64,000 bases of DNA. Origin: Eudorina sp. 2006-703-Eu-15 (Eukaryota; Chlorophyta; Chlorophyceae; Chlamydomonadales; Volvocaceae). The notes beneath the pieces are model-generated. The model had not been told where the DNA came from, did not search any database, and worked only from the letters and a program-made list of their open reading frames with translations. Both the position numbers and the translations under genes were made by a program. Below are positions 49,701 to 61,800 of the stretch, piece by piece. Each line of letters starts with the position of its first letter. The stretch's first letter is position 1. The stretch is from the NCBI GenBank assembly GCA_003117195.1, contig BDSI01000173.1, forward strand, positions 145,501 through 209,500. Reading direction: 5' to 3'.

Positions 49701-52700
49701 GCGCTCTTCACGCTCGGTGAGGTGGTGCTGCTCCGCGAGGCAGCCGTCCCCGGGGGTGCAGCTGTCAAGGTGCAGGCGCTCACCTACAACCGCCCAGCCG
49801 CCACTGCTGGGCCGTCGGGGGCGGCCACGTGTCAGGTACGCAGTCGTTGCAAGCCTCGCGTTGCATGACCCTGCTAGCCTTGTAAGTCCCGATGCGCTCG
49901 TCATCTTTACGTATTTCGTAATGTTATCAATAGAGTGAGGTTAAAAGCGCTCAGCCCATGAAACATGGAACTGTAGTGGAATGGTGTTTGGCTTGAACCC
50001 GACCATGTACTTGCGCCCGCGCCGTCAGGCTGCCGTATGCGCCCATGCATGGACGTGTCTGGGAAAGCTGTGCATGGTGGACGAAGGCCTGGCCAAGAAG
50101 TGCGTGCCGCTGATGGTGCAGGTGAGGTGGTCCGGGCTGTGGGTAAGCCGTTCCGGCCGTCACATCTTGGCATCTGGTGCTTGCAGGCGCAGCACGCACG
50201 GCAAAGCGTTCCAGGCACGCCGCTAAGTTACGTTGCGTCACAGATACACCGCCACGGGAAACCTCTCCCGCTTCCGCGCCCTGCAGGAGATGTCGGGATC
50301 TCCCAGCCCAGTGGTCCGCGCCAATCTGCTGGTCGGGCTCGCGGACATGATCGTGCAATTCACCGGCCTCGCGGACGCGTACGTGTGCAAGCTGGCGGCC
50401 ATGGTGCGCGATCCACACGAGCTGGTGCGTCGCCAGGCGCTCGCCCTGCTCGCAAACCTGCTCCTGCGAGACTTCGTCAAGTGGCGCGGCGCCCTGGTGC
50501 ACAGGTGGGAGCCATCGCCCTGCGCAGATCCGGGCTCCGGAAGCTCACGGATCCAGCTGCCAAAGATGCGGGTCTGGGAGGCGGTATTGCTGGGCGCGCG
50601 GAGTGCACGCTCGCTTTCAGGGTGCTCGCTGTGCTCGCGACCCTCATCACCGGGTCGCATCGTGGGGTCGCATCACGCTGTGAAACCCTACACCCTAGAA
50701 AAGCTGAACCCTTGAAGAACCCTGCGGCTCGCAGATTCCTGCTGGCGCTCGTGGATGAGTCGCCGGGCGTGCGGCAGCTGGCGCAGTACCTCCTGAGCGA
50801 CTCCTTGGCCTCGAAGGCGCCCATGCTGGCGTACAACCACTTCATCGAGTCCCTCTTCGTGCTAAACGACTGCAGGTACAGCGCGCACGTCGGGCCCCAA
50901 GGGTGTGTCCGTTTCGCTGCCGCACCCTTTCACGGGTCGGGTACACTATCATCACCCGTAAGGGCAGGATGCCCGTTCAGCTGAGCGCGCTAGCGCCCCT
51001 CCAGGTGGCTCCGATCATATGGGCTCCGATCATTCGTCGATTTTACCATACGGTATCTTCGGTAGTGTCACAGAGCGCCCCATCTTAACGTTGTGAGCGT
51101 AGCCGTGCTTGACGTCAACCGTGCCATGCCGGCGCAACCCCACGCAGCGCGGGCCTGCACGGCAGTCGCGCCGGGGGCGGCGGCTCCTCGGATCTGGCCG
51201 CGGAACTCGCGGTGCACAGCGCCCTGGAGGGAGGCAGCGGCTTCCACCTGAAGGGTTCAGCTCCGATCATGAGGTGGGCAGCCCGCCCGTTTCGCGTCTT
51301 CCCTTCTCGGGGCGTAGAACCCCAGAGCACACTGACCCACAGCATCTGTGTGGTGCGCGCTCGCCGCACTACCTTGGTTGTGCGGTGCGGCGCGGTGCGG
51401 ACGATAACGACATGATGACGACTTATGCTTGCTGGCCCTGCCACCGTGTATCGGTATTCTGCGTAGGGCCAAGCGTGACATCATTTACACGGCGCTGCTG
51501 CGGCGCATGAGCCCTGAGCACCGCTTCGCGGCGTTCGCCAAGCTGGTGGCGGAGGTCCTGGGCGGCGTTGTGGACGGACTGCTGCCCCTCGCGGATGCGG
51601 ATGAAGTGCTGGGCGATGCGCTGAGGCTGATGGCGTGCAAAGACATGAGGGTGCGTGCAACGGCCCTTCCACCGGATTCCTACAAATCGGGGAGTGGCTG
51701 AGCCGTCTTTGAATGAAGGTTTTCGAGCACCAGTGCACTCCTTCTACGACGTGCTCTGCGCGTGCGAAGAAATGCTGTTCAAAGGGTGCGGCGCATAACC
51801 TGATTCAAAATTATGCCGCGCAGGTCAACGTGAACCGCTTCGGCGCGTCGGCAGAGGAGGACGGCACGGTGGATCAGCTGAGTGGCACGCAGGAGGACGC
51901 CACCAAAGCACGCGGAAAGCTGGTGCGTTGGGTTATGGGATCTGCTGTCGCCTTCGTCACGGGCCTCTAGGCCAGTGCTGCTGCATCTCGCCTATCAAAT
52001 CCTATCCCATCATCCGTATCCTGTCAAATCCTACCCCATTATCTGTATCCTGTAAAATCCTACCCCATTACCGTATCCGTGTTCGGTTCATCCAGGTCGG
52101 CGCGATGATGCGAAAGCACCTGGCCGAGAGCGTCGTGCCGCTGATGGTGGAGCTGCGGTACATGCTGCAGGTAGGTACTGGACTGAGCACCAGGCGGGAT
52201 CGGGCCCTTGGTGGCAGCAATGCCTCTCGGAGCGGTATGTGGACGGGTCTCCTCTAGGTACATCCGGCGCTCCGGCCTAGATTTCGGTTGTTCGGGGGTA
52301 GATGTCGCTCTGCCAGAGGAGGCATCGTGGCCGGAAAGCAAGTGAGCGCCGCATCACGTGTGTCTGCCGTGTGTTTTGAGAGAAACCCGCCCGACCCGAA
52401 CCGTGTGTGATGCCAACAGGCGCAGAAGCACCCGCTGCTGGGTTCGCTCATGCTCTGCATGGCAAGCCTTCTGCGCGACTACAAGTCCGAGGTGGACGAG
52501 ATCCTGGTGTCCGACAAACAGGTGCGGCACCGTGCCTGTCTAGGGTATAGGTGCGAAGCCGCAGGTAGAAGTAGTAGTATCCGTTATATGGTGGACCTGA
52601 GTCCCTACCGGATGTTCCAACGGGCCCAGACAGCTCGTTGGGGCCTCATCTCATCAACCCCTACCAAGGACTGCGCACCCATCCGCCAAGTTGACTGCAT

Positions 52701-54219
52701 GGCAGGTCATTCCGCTCACAGTCCCCGCCCGCCGTGTACTCCGTGCAGTTGGCTTTGGAGATCATGCACGACCTGAAGCACTACGAGTCCTTGGCCAAGC
52801 AACAGCAACAACAACAGGAGGCTGCGATGGCGGCCGCGCTTGCGCCTAAGCCCCCAGTAGGGCCTTCCAGAAACCTGGGCGGCCCGACGCAAAGCAAGGC
52901 GCCAAGTACGACCCCGGAGATTCCACCGCAGCCTACGCCTGGCGCAGGTCAACAACGGCAGGGTGGTGTCCTGCCAGGTGTGTCGCCACGACTTGGTCCA
53001 ACCGAAGCGATGCCACTGAGGTTGATATCGTGAAACGTACGTGATAGTGTTGCCCCACACCTTGTGTGCATGTCGCACAGCAGGCGTTGAGCCGCGGCGT
53101 ACACCGCTCGCGGCTGAAATACTGGCGACCGCAGGCAAGCGGGGTGGTGGCGCCCCGACATGCGCGGAGCAACGGACCCCCGGCCGCGCGCCTGGACCTT
53201 GCACAGCCGCCCAAACTCCTGCAGCTGGGCTACAAGGGGCAGGTAATGCCCCGAGGCGTGCGCACCATCAACTCATGTTAATGTGCCCAGCGTTGAACCT
53301 CTTCGAGCTGCACATTTGGTAACGCATTTGCGCCACACTTGTGACTTCTGTGCCGTAACAACGAGCCGTGTGCGTATGGGCTGTGGTATGGGGCTGCCAG
53401 GGGCGCTGAACCAGACAGTCACATCTCCCCACACAACCAGTATTTGGTACGAAGAATCGATGCCGCCACACGCTTCGTGCACATCCCTCATCCGCAGCCA
53501 CCGCCATGCGGACCCCGCGCACCGGCGCCCCTGGCACCGCGCAACGGGGCCTGCCGGGCGGCCTGAGCGTCATGCTTTCGCCGGCGCCGCTCTCCACACG
53601 AGCGCGGGTGCTCCACCAGCACCAGCGGCGTGCAGCGGGCGGGGCTATGCCTCCACCCGGCCCCGCAGCTGCCGCTGCGGGTGTCTTGCGCGCGAGGACC
53701 CGTGGCGCTCCCGGCGAGGCAGCAGCAGCTGATGATGATCCGGCAGATCGCATCAATGTGGTCCTGCCCAGCCCCATGGCAGGGCCGCAGCAGCACACGG
53801 GCGTGCGGCCGCTTGGTGCGCACAACTGCAACCACGATGGCGATGCCACGGCTGCTGGTCAGCAGGACCCGGGCAAAGCGCAACAGCGGACCCCACCTGC
53901 AATGCTGGCAGCGGCCGTGCGAGCCGCACGCCAGGCGGCGGAAGCGGCAATGGACAGCAGCAGCTTGGGTGACGGAGGCCCGCAAGGTGTGCCGCACCCG
54001 GATCCGATGGACGCCGCAGACGCAAGGACGGCGGCTTTAGCAAAGGTCAGCAGGGAAGGGGACGTGCCCATCGGCATAAAGGAAGAGCCCGGCCCTGCTG
54101 CTGCTGCTGGCTTCGCCGGCCCCGTCAAAAATGAGGTATCGGAGGTGAAGGTGGACGTGGAAAACGGGGCGCGCGGTGGCCGAGGTCGTTCAGGCAAGCG
54201 CCGGCACGGTGTTGCGTAG
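43702..54219 (+). CDS. CAPD3: Condensin II complex subunit D3 (CAP-D3 / NCAPD3)
   Basis: Exons: 43702-43971, 44057-44375, 44642-44816, 45320-45431, 45703-45774, 46033-46119, 46473-46575, 46809-46960, 47120-47263, 47480-47689, 47921-48326, 48497-48807, 49056-49235, 49671-49835, 50029-50121, 50287-50504, 50735-50875, 51148-51273, 51467-51650, 51824-51922, 52096-52170, 52420-52521, 52722-52977, one near 53090-53250, and a terminal exon from about 53500. Phases agree to 52977; about 1,600 residues. It is the HEAT-repeat, non-SMC subunit of condensin II, which compacts chromosomes. HEAT blocks include VRKAALQVVCNLV and VRANLLVGLADMIVQFTGL. The block DFVKWRGALVH, then FLLALVDESPGVRQLAQYLL and APMLAYNHFIESLFVLNDC identifies D3 rather than D2. 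A Gln run (near 52800) and a low-complexity, Lys/Arg-ending tail follow. The acidic insert at 47120-47263 and the last two exons are the least certain. Confidence 0.88.
45839..45875 (-). repeat. Dispersed ~45-bp repeat, inverted copy
   Basis: The reverse complement reads CTAATGTTACAGTGG, then CCCCGCGGGTCATC, matching the copies at 29481, 36791 and 46624. In CAP-D3 intron 5. Confidence 0.65.
46318..46389 (-). tRNA. tRNA-Val (anticodon AAC)
   Basis: The minus-strand sequence folds as a full cloverleaf of 72 nt. The acceptor stem is GTGTCTA/TAGACAC. The D arm is GGTGTAGTGGAATCAC. The anticodon arm is TCTGT-CTAACAC-ACAGA, with AAC at the anticodon. The T arm is CCCAG-ATCGAAA-CTGGG, followed by an A discriminator; the T loop begins A rather than the usual T. 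It sits antisense in CAP-D3 intron 6 (46120-46472). No CCA is encoded, as usual for nuclear tRNA genes. Confidence 0.9.
46624..46669 (+). repeat. Dispersed ~45-bp repeat, direct copy
   Basis: ATTAATGATGTTCCAGTGG followed by ACCCCGCGGGTCATCGGTGA, closely matching 29481-29525. In CAP-D3 intron 7. Confidence 0.7.
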
Positions 54220-55340
54220 GCAAGAGGTTCAGCACCATGCGTTGCACAGGGAGTTCACACATCAGTCACACAGTTGCTGATCCCGCCCGTGCCGAAGCAA
54301 GGCCGCGCTTAAGAGAACAGACCAATACAGTGAGTTAGCTGAGGCGGACAAGGGTTAGCGGTAACATAGCAGTACGGGTTTAGGGTATAGGGGTTGCCGG
54401 AAATGGATCTTAACGTTGAATGCTGATGGGTCAGCGTGCAGGGGAGTGTGTGCGAACAGCATGGGGGTCAGCCGGCTAGAGGGACTCCCCTGCATGCCCT
54501 CATGAGGCAGACACGCGCCGTCCATGTTGGCTAAGGCTGCCAGGCTAACATTTCCTGACAGCCAGGGCTGTCAGAGCCTGTCAGCCCCCCTATGAGTTGG
54601 TAGGGTCAGGAGGCAGACCCGCGACGTGCGTGTAAGCGCTATTGTGTCCTGACGACTTGTAAGGGTTACTCAGAGTGCTTACCCATACCCGGGGGCACGG
54701 CACATACCCGGGGGCACCTAGTGAGCTGTCGCCGTCGTCGCAGAAGATAATCCTTCTTTGCACTTAGTCCCTGATATTGTTACCAATATCTCCTGGTGAT
54801 TTAGACATGTATGATTCACATATGGTTGGGCGGTTCCGCCACTTCCATATGCATGCATCACGTCCATCCCCCGGTGAGTGTTGCACATAGATTGCATACG
54901 GACAGTGATGGCACCCAGCCCTAATTATCCCACGTGAGGGCGTAGAACATCTAGCGGTGGGGCTGCCCTGCCGTTGTTAAGCTTGCATATGGGGTAAATG
55001 GGGTTTATTATGAAATCGTTGAAACCTAATGAAGCCGGGACAAGCTCAAGTCCTGCACGCAGTGCAGTGCATCCGTGAATGCCCGGCGCGGGTGGACGAT
55101 TCGGGTGAGCCAGATTCTTGGTTTTACAAGAACGAGTTCGATCGACGAACAGCCCGTTTCTGATGACGCAACTAGTTCAGCAGCAGCCAACTATCTTGCC
55201 AGTACAAACATGTAATAAGTAAGGACCAGCTGAACCACCCGCCTGAACTGACGACGTACAAGAAAGTCATATTGTCCGAAGTTAGGCCTATCCTGCATCT
55301 GTCTCGCGTCACCAGTACATACTTGCGTGGTGATGTCTAG
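54220..55340. other. CAP-D3 3' flank; no gene recognised
   Basis: TGTAA signals at 54631-54635 and 54658-54662. A perfect inverted repeat CTGACAGCC/GGCTGTCAG with a 2-nt spacer lies at 54555-54574, upstream of the signals and so probably a hairpin in the 3' UTR. Confidence 0.5.
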
Positions 55341-55385
55341 CTACAGCAGCAGGCGTTTGCGGCATATACAGCAGGCGTTTGCGGC
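55341..55385 (-). pseudogene. Remnant of a lectin-gene 3' end at the array border
   Basis: CTACAGCAGCAGGCGTTTGCGG is exactly the reverse complement of the lectin genes' last codons (R-K-R-L-L-L-stop). It is followed by a second partial copy, CAGCAGGCGTTTGCGGCATATA, directly before unit A. The rest of the gene is absent. Confidence 0.75.
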
Positions 55386-57053
55386 ATATACATTACGGCG
55401 GAGGTCCGCTGACGTACATTGTGCCGGTTTCTTGGCAACCAGCACGACGGCACCAAGCAAGCCGCCTCGACCGAGGCGACCACGGTAGCCAGCCAGGTAC
55501 GTATATCAGTCTGGGATGGGCTGAACGCATGCCTTGCTTCGTTGTGCATACGACTCTATATGCTATATCCAACAGATTATGAGGTACATCTGTGTGCATA
55601 AATCGAACTTGCAATAACACTTCGTTTGCGCTAGTGCGATCCGTCGGCGGCTGCGTTGCCGTTGGTCTGTGATGAGACATGTTGTCCTATCGATCCATAA
55701 AGGATAGCTAGCTGGCTAGATAGGTCATGTCAATTAATACAATGCTTATTCGTAAATTAATTATGCAACGATACATACATAGCTAATATACATCTATATA
55801 TTTATATATTAATACATTTGTATTCGTTGGTTCCCTATCGAAGGGTTTATTTGATATGCGCCAGCAAAACCCCGGCGTGTATTACAATCAATGCATGTAT
55901 GGGGGGTTGCGAGGTCTTTTGGGCACAGCGAACCCTTTTCTGCCAATACGTGTGAGCCATTATTTCGTTCTCTTGCAAGGAGAAGTCAGGCATGTGGGCA
56001 CCCGCATTAAAAGAGCTGATTCTGGTTATATGCGTGAACATTTCAACATTGCTTGACTAGCTAATAAGTAGTGCGCACGCAGGCATTATCACCATTCGCA
56101 GCACGCACACACCTGATCCCGCTGATCCTACGTTCTTGCTTGTGCGCGCTGAACAACAAGGCCGACAATACATCGCCGTTGGTCTGCTGCACATGTGACC
56201 GTATACACAGCCTGTCGGATATATAGCGCGATTATTCACGGCGGCGTTGGCGATGGCGATGAATGAGTTTATTATAATATATATATATATATTATATGTA
56301 ATGCTAATTTGTATTTGATATACTGTTATGCTGTCACATAATTAATGTAATTCGTTTAACTATAATTTATATTGCTATTGTTGTTGTTGCTGCTGCGTGC
56401 TGCTGTTGTTCCAACCTCCACAAACATTCCGCGGTGTTGTCGGTGCGGGGAGATCTCGCTCGTTGCTCGCTATGTTGCCGGGGCGTCAAGCAAGAGTTAA
56501 TCCTAGTACGCATACAGGCACCAACGCCCCATTAATCGTTCTGCAGAGTCCACCTTCCATGCTCATAATTCAATCTTCGAGTGCATCGAGCGATTTTATT
56601 ATTAGGCGGAGGGACGCCTCTCTCGTTGGTAGCTTTATGATTAAATGACAGCCCACGCACAGCAGGCGTCATATCCTTCTTGGGCAGCGACAAAGGTGCG
56701 TGTGTATCCGGCCGCGATAATAAGTGTATGGTGAAGCATGGCGAACTCCATGTATGCAGTATGCAGCCGAAATTTGATCGTCCCAGTGATATATTGTCTC
56801 ACGTTCGAGCGAGCCGCCCTCTGAGCACCTGATGATCGCGCAACCGGCAGCATGCACGCAGCTAGATAGCCGTGCGACTGTGTTACAGCTAAGGCCAGCA
56901 CATGTCACCACATGCAAGCTCAACTGCCTAGCCTGACAAGCCTACAACGAAGGTTCGAAAATAATGAGCTAGCTAGTATGCATCATACGTCACCAGCCAC
57001 TGACCCGTCTATCTATTTGTCCGAATACATGGGCAAACATGATAGCCCTCATT

Positions 57054-57058
57054 TTACA
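57054..57058 (-). terminator. TGTAA poly(A) signal of lectin gene A
   Basis: TTACA on the plus strand, 45 bases past the lectin stop codon. The equivalent lies just before 60576 in unit B. Confidence 0.5.
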
Positions 57059-57103
57059 GACGCATGCAGCCACGTTGTAGACATGCTACGGTGCGGTGCG
57101 TGT

Positions 57104-58192
57104 CTACAGCAGCAGGCGTTTGCGGCACACGAAGCGCACGTCCTGCTCGCAGCCCTGCAACTGCAGGCTGCCATCGGCGGCCATGAGCGGGCACAGGGCG
57201 TCGGTGGGCTTGCGTTGGAGCCAGCAGGTGTAATCGTTGTCGGCGCATAGCTCGGTCACGGCAGCGAAGCCGCTGGCGTCCCAGTATGGCACCAGGCCCC
57301 AGCCGGCGCCCAGGCCCTTGCAGAAGGCGTCCGCGCCCGCGTACGAGGTGCGCTTTGTGGCGTCCGTGGTGTACATGCGGTACTCGTAGCCGTCCTTGGT
57401 CAGGTACAGCACGCCGGGCTCGATGGATGGGGGCGGGGGCGATGGCGACGGGGGCGACGGCGGCGGGGATGCTGACACTGGCAGAGCGTTGCGGCACACG
57501 AAGCGCACGTCCTGCTCGCAGCCCTGCAACTGCAGGCTGCCATCGGCGGCCATGAGCGGGCACAGGGCGTCGGTGGGCTTGCGTTGGAGCCAGCAGGTGT
57601 AATCGTTGTCGGCGCATAGCTCGGTCACGGCAGCGAAGCCGCTGGCGTCCCAGTATGGCACCAGGCCCCAGCCGGCGCCCAGGCCCTTGCAGAAGGCGTC
57701 CGCGCCTGCGTACGAGGTGCGCTTTGTGGCGTCCGTGGTGTACATGCGGTACTCGTAGCCGTCCTTGGTCAGGTACAGTACGCCGGGCTCGATGGATGGG
57801 GGCGGGGGCGATGGCGACGGGGGCGACGGCGGCGGGGATGCTGACACTGGCAGAGCGTTGCGGCACACGAAGCGCACGTCCTGCTCGCAGCCCTGCAACT
57901 GCAGGCTGCCATCGGCGGCCATGAGCGGGCACAGGGCGTCGGTGGGCTTGCGTTGGAGCCAGCAGGTGTAATCGTTGTCGGCGCATAGCTCGGTCACGGC
58001 AGCAAAGCCGCTGGCGTCCCAGTATGGCACCAGGCCCCAGCCGGCGCCCAGGCCCTTGCAGAAGGCGTCCGCGCCTGCGTACGAGGTGCGCTTTGTGGCG
58101 TCCGTGGTGTACATGCGGTACTCGTAGCCGTCCTTGGTCAGGTACAGCACGCCGGGCTCGGGGGATGGGGGCGGGGGCGAGGCCGCTGGCAA
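57104..58192 (-). CDS. C-type-lectin-domain protein with three CTLDs and SPP linkers (unit A; 5' exon not found)
   Basis: Open minus-strand frame from about 58192 to the stop at 57104-57106. It holds three almost identical 123-residue repeats (369 bp each): a ~102-residue C-type lectin-like domain plus a ~21-residue Pro/Ser linker (SPPPSPPSPSPPPPS). Each domain starts EPGVLYLTKDGYEYRMY and shows the CTLD pattern: ADAFCKGLGAGWGLV, ELCADNDYTCWLQRK, an LCPLM block, and QGCEQDVRFVCR with the final cysteines. The protein ends CRKRLLL. The frame has no credible ATG. A stop lies about 20 codons upstream, so at least one 5' exon carrying the start and probably a signal peptide is missing. CTLDs with such linkers are typical of volvocine surface or matrix proteins; the ligand is unknown. 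The TTG at 58192 is not taken as the start. Confidence 0.8.
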   Translation of the reverse strand: MPAASPPPPSPEPGVLYLTKDGYEYRMYTTDATKRTSYAGADAFCKGLGAGWGLVPYWDASGFAAVTELCADNDYTCWLQRKPTDALCPLMAADGSLQLQGCEQDVRFVCRNALPVSASPPPSPPSPSPPPPSIEPGVLYLTKDGYEYRMYTTDATKRTSYAGADAFCKGLGAGWGLVPYWDASGFAAVTELCADNDYTCWLQRKPTDALCPLMAADGSLQLQGCEQDVRFVCRNALPVSASPPPSPPSPSPPPPSIEPGVLYLTKDGYEYRMYTTDATKRTSYAGADAFCKGLGAGWGLVPYWDASGFAAVTELCADNDYTCWLQRKPTDALCPLMAADGSLQLQGCEQDVRFVCRKRLLL

Positions 58193-58562
58193 GCGAGCGA
58201 GGGAGGAACATACAACGGGAGCCGTACAATAATGTTAATTGCTGTTCGTGGCACGAAGCACGGCGGAGAGGTCTATTTCACATATAGAATCAGCAGCAGC
58301 TTGAAAAGAAGAAAAATGAAATGGGAGTGACCGCAAGGCAGATACATGTTATGTCCGGTTAGTTGGTAGTGACTGGTTGATTTAATGAGCCCCGCTTGCA
58401 CAGCCCCGTTCTATAAAATCTTTGTCGGGTCCAAGTCCGCCCCTATGCATGTGGTGGATGGTATGCCATTGTTACAGAGATAGACCGACATTTATTTGCG
58501 TGTCAGAGTTCAGGATCAAGCAACGGACCCGGCCACATACCGGAAGCTGCTGCCCGAGACAC

Positions 58563-58691
58563 CGTTACGGCGCTCAACAGCACGCCAATCGACAGCAGCA
58601 CTGCCGCGGTTGTGGCGGTAGCGGCAGGCCTCATCATGGCTGAGACCTTGGCTTGCTTGCGGCAGTGGACGTTTCTTGCTCGCAGCAGCGG
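58563..58691 (+). other. Conserved exon-like block between lectin units
   Basis: A plus-strand frame reading TALNSTPIDSSTAAVVAVAA, then GLIMAETLACLRQW, ending at a GTAAGC donor near 58687. It is repeated in unit B (about 62402-62530) with few changes. It could be an exon of an unrecognised plus-strand gene or merely conserved by duplication; no partner exon was established. Confidence 0.3.
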
Positions 58692-58860
58692 GGGTATATG
58701 CTATGGTAAGCAAGCGGCCGATGCACAGGTATGTTTGCAACCTAGATGTTGTTCTCCGAATGTAAGAAATCTCTATTAATTTCGTGTCCTGCCAAGCTGC
58801 TGCTTCTTGCTTGTGAAGAATGATGTTGATGATTGATTTAGCAAGACAGCCTATCTATAA

Positions 58861-61800
58861 ATATACATTACGGCGGAGGCCCGCTGACGTACATTGTGCC
58901 GGTTTCTTGGCAACCAGCACGACGGCACCAAGCAAGCCGCCTCGACCGAGGCGACCACGGTAGCCAGCCAGGTACGTATATCATTCTGGGATGGGCTGAA
59001 CGCATGCCTTGCTTCGTTGTGCATACGACTCTATATACTATATCCAACAGATTACGAGGTACATCTGTGTGCATAAATCGAACTTGCAATAACACTTCGT
59101 TTGCGCTAGTGCGATCCGTCGGCGGCTGCGTTGCCGTTGGTCTGTGATGAGACATGTTGTCCTATCGATCCATAAAGGATAGCTAGCTGGCTAGATAGGT
59201 CATGTCAATTAATACAATGCTTATTCGTAAATTAATTATGCAACGACACACACATAGCTAATATACATCTATATATTTATATATTAATACATTTGTATTC
59301 GTTGGTTCCTTATCGAAGGGTTTATTTGATATGCGCCAGCAAAACCCCGGCGTGTATTACAATCAATGCATGTATGGGGGGTTGCGAGGTCTTTTGGGCA
59401 CAGCGAACCCTTTTCTGCCAATACGTGTGGGCCATTATTTCGTTCTCTTGCAAAGAGAAGTCAGGCATGTGGGCACCCGCATTAAAAAAACTGATTCTGG
59501 TTATATGCGTGATCAACATTGCTTGACTAGCTAATAAGTAGTGCGCACGCAGGCATTATCACCATTCGCAGCACTGATCCCGCTGATCCTACGTTCTTGC
59601 TTGTGCGCGCTGAACAACAAGGCCGACAATATATCGCCGTTGGTCTGCTGCACATGTGACCGTATACACAGCCTGTCGGATATATAGCGCGATTATTCAC
59701 GGCGGCGTTGGCGATGGCGATGAATGAGTTCATTATATATATATTATGTAATGCTAATTTGTATTTGATATACTGTTATGCTGTCACATAATTAATGTAA
59801 TTCTTTTAACTATAATTTATATTGCTATTGTTGTTGTTGTTGCTGCGTGCTGCTGTTGTTCCAACCTCCAGCTGCTGTTGTTTCAACCTCCACAAACATT
59901 CCGCTGTGATGTCGGTGCTGGGAGATCTCGCTCGTTGCTCGCTATGTTGCCGGGGCGTCAAGCAAGAGTTAATCCTAGTACGCATGCAGGCACCAACGCC
60001 CCGTTAATGTTTCTGCAGAGTCCACCTTCCATGCTCATAATTCAATCTTCGAGTGCATCGAGCGGTTTTATTATTAGGCGGAGGGACGCCTCTCTCGTTG
60101 GTAGCTTTATGATTAAATGACAGTCCACGCACAGCAGGCTTCATATCCTTCTTGGGCAGCGACAAAGGTGCGTGTGTATCCGGCCGCGATATTAAATGTA
60201 TGGTGAAGCATGGCAAACTCCATGTATGCAGTATGCAGCCGAAATTTGATCGTCCCAGTGATATATTGTCTCACGTTCGAGCGAGCCGCCCTCTGAGCAC
60301 CTGATGATCGCGCAACCGGCAGCATGCACGCAGCTAGATAGCCGTGCGACTGTGTTACAGCTAAGGCCAGCACTTGTCACCACATGCAAGCTCAACTGCT
60401 TAGCCTGACAAGCCTACAACGAAGGTCCGAAAATAATAAGCTAGCTAGTATGCATCATACGTCACCAGCCACTGACCCGTCTATCTATTTGTCCGAATAC
60501 ATGGGCAAACATGATAGCCCTCATTTTACAGACGCATGCAGCCACGTTGTAGACATGCTACGGTGCGGTGCGTGTCTACAGCAGCAGGCGTTTGCGACAC
60601 ACGAAGCGCACGTCCTGCTCGCAGCCCTGCAACTGCAGGCTGCCATCGGCGGCCATGAGCGGGCACAGGGCGTCGGTGGGCTTGCGTTGGAGCCAGCAGG
60701 TGTAATCGTTGTCGGCGCATAGCTCGGTCACGGCAGCGAAGCCGCTGGCGTCCCAGTATGGCACCAGGCCCCAGCCGGCGCCCAGGCCCTTGCAGAAGGC
60801 GTCCGCGCCTGCGTACGAGGTGCGCTTTGTGGCGTCCGTGGTGTACATGCGGTACTCGTAGCCGTCCTTGGTCAGGTACAGTACGCCGGGCTCGATGGAT
60901 GGGGGCGGGGGCGATGGCGACGGGGGCGACGGCGGCGGGGATGCTGACACTGGCAGAGCGTTGCGGCACACGAAGCGCACGTCCTGCTCGCAGCCCTGCA
61001 ACTGCAGGCTGCCATCGGCGGCCATGAGCGGGCACAGGGCGTCGGTGGGCTTGCGTTGGAGCCAGCACGTGTAATCGTTGTCGGCGCACAGCACGGTCAC
61101 GGCAGCGAAGCCGCTGGCGTCCCAGTACGGCACCAGGCCCCAGCCGGCGCCCAGGCCCTTGCAGAAGGCGTCCGCGCCTGCGTACGAGGTGCGCTTTGTG
61201 GCGTCCGTGGTGTACATGCGGTACTCGTAGCCGTCCTTGGTCAGGTACAGCACGCCGGGCTCGATGGATGGGCGCGGGGGCGATGGCGACGGGGGCGACG
61301 GCGGCGGGGATGCTGACACTGGCAGAGCGTTGCGACACACGAAGCGCACGTCCTGCTCGCAGCCCTGCAACTGCAGGCTGCCATCGGCGGCCATGAGCGG
61401 GCACAGGGCGTCGGTGGGCTTGCGTTGGAGCCAGCAGGTGTAATCGTTGTCGGCGCATAGCTCGGTCACGGCAGCAAAGCCGCTGGCGTCCCAGTATGGC
61501 ACCAGGCCCCAGCCGGCGCCCAGGCCCTTGCAGAAGGCGTCCGCGCCTGCGTACGAGGTGCGCTTTGTGGCGTCCGTGGTGTACATGCGGTACTCGTAGC
61601 CGTCCTTGGTCAGGTACAGTACGCCGGCTGGATGGATGGGGGCGGGGGCGATGGCGACGGGGGCGACGGCGGCGGGGATGCTGACACTGGCGGAGCGTTG
61701 CGGCACACGAAGCGCACGTCCTGCTCGCAGCCCTGCAACTGCAGGCTGCCATCGGCGGCCATGAGCGGGCACAGGGCGTCGGTGGGCTTGCGTTGGAGCC

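Larger units (their letters stand above)
55386..58860. repeat. Lectin-gene array, unit A (3,475 bp)
   Basis: Starts at ATATACATTACGGCGG; the same start recurs at 58861 and 62704. Unit A contains AT-rich flanks, one minus-strand lectin gene with three domains, and a short GC-richer block near 58563-58691. Confidence 0.9.

Noticed and set aside
57286..57602. Repeated Arg/Gly-rich plus-strand frames opposite the lectin domains (also in unit B)
   Set aside because: Exact antisense shadows of the CTLD repeats; they recur every 369 bp only because the lectin domain does.
57054..58229. 391-residue alternative minus-strand frame over lectin gene A (Arg/His-rich)
   Set aside because: It lacks the CTLD cysteine pattern and is a frame shadow. 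In unit B the same frame becomes part-lectin only because of the frameshift.
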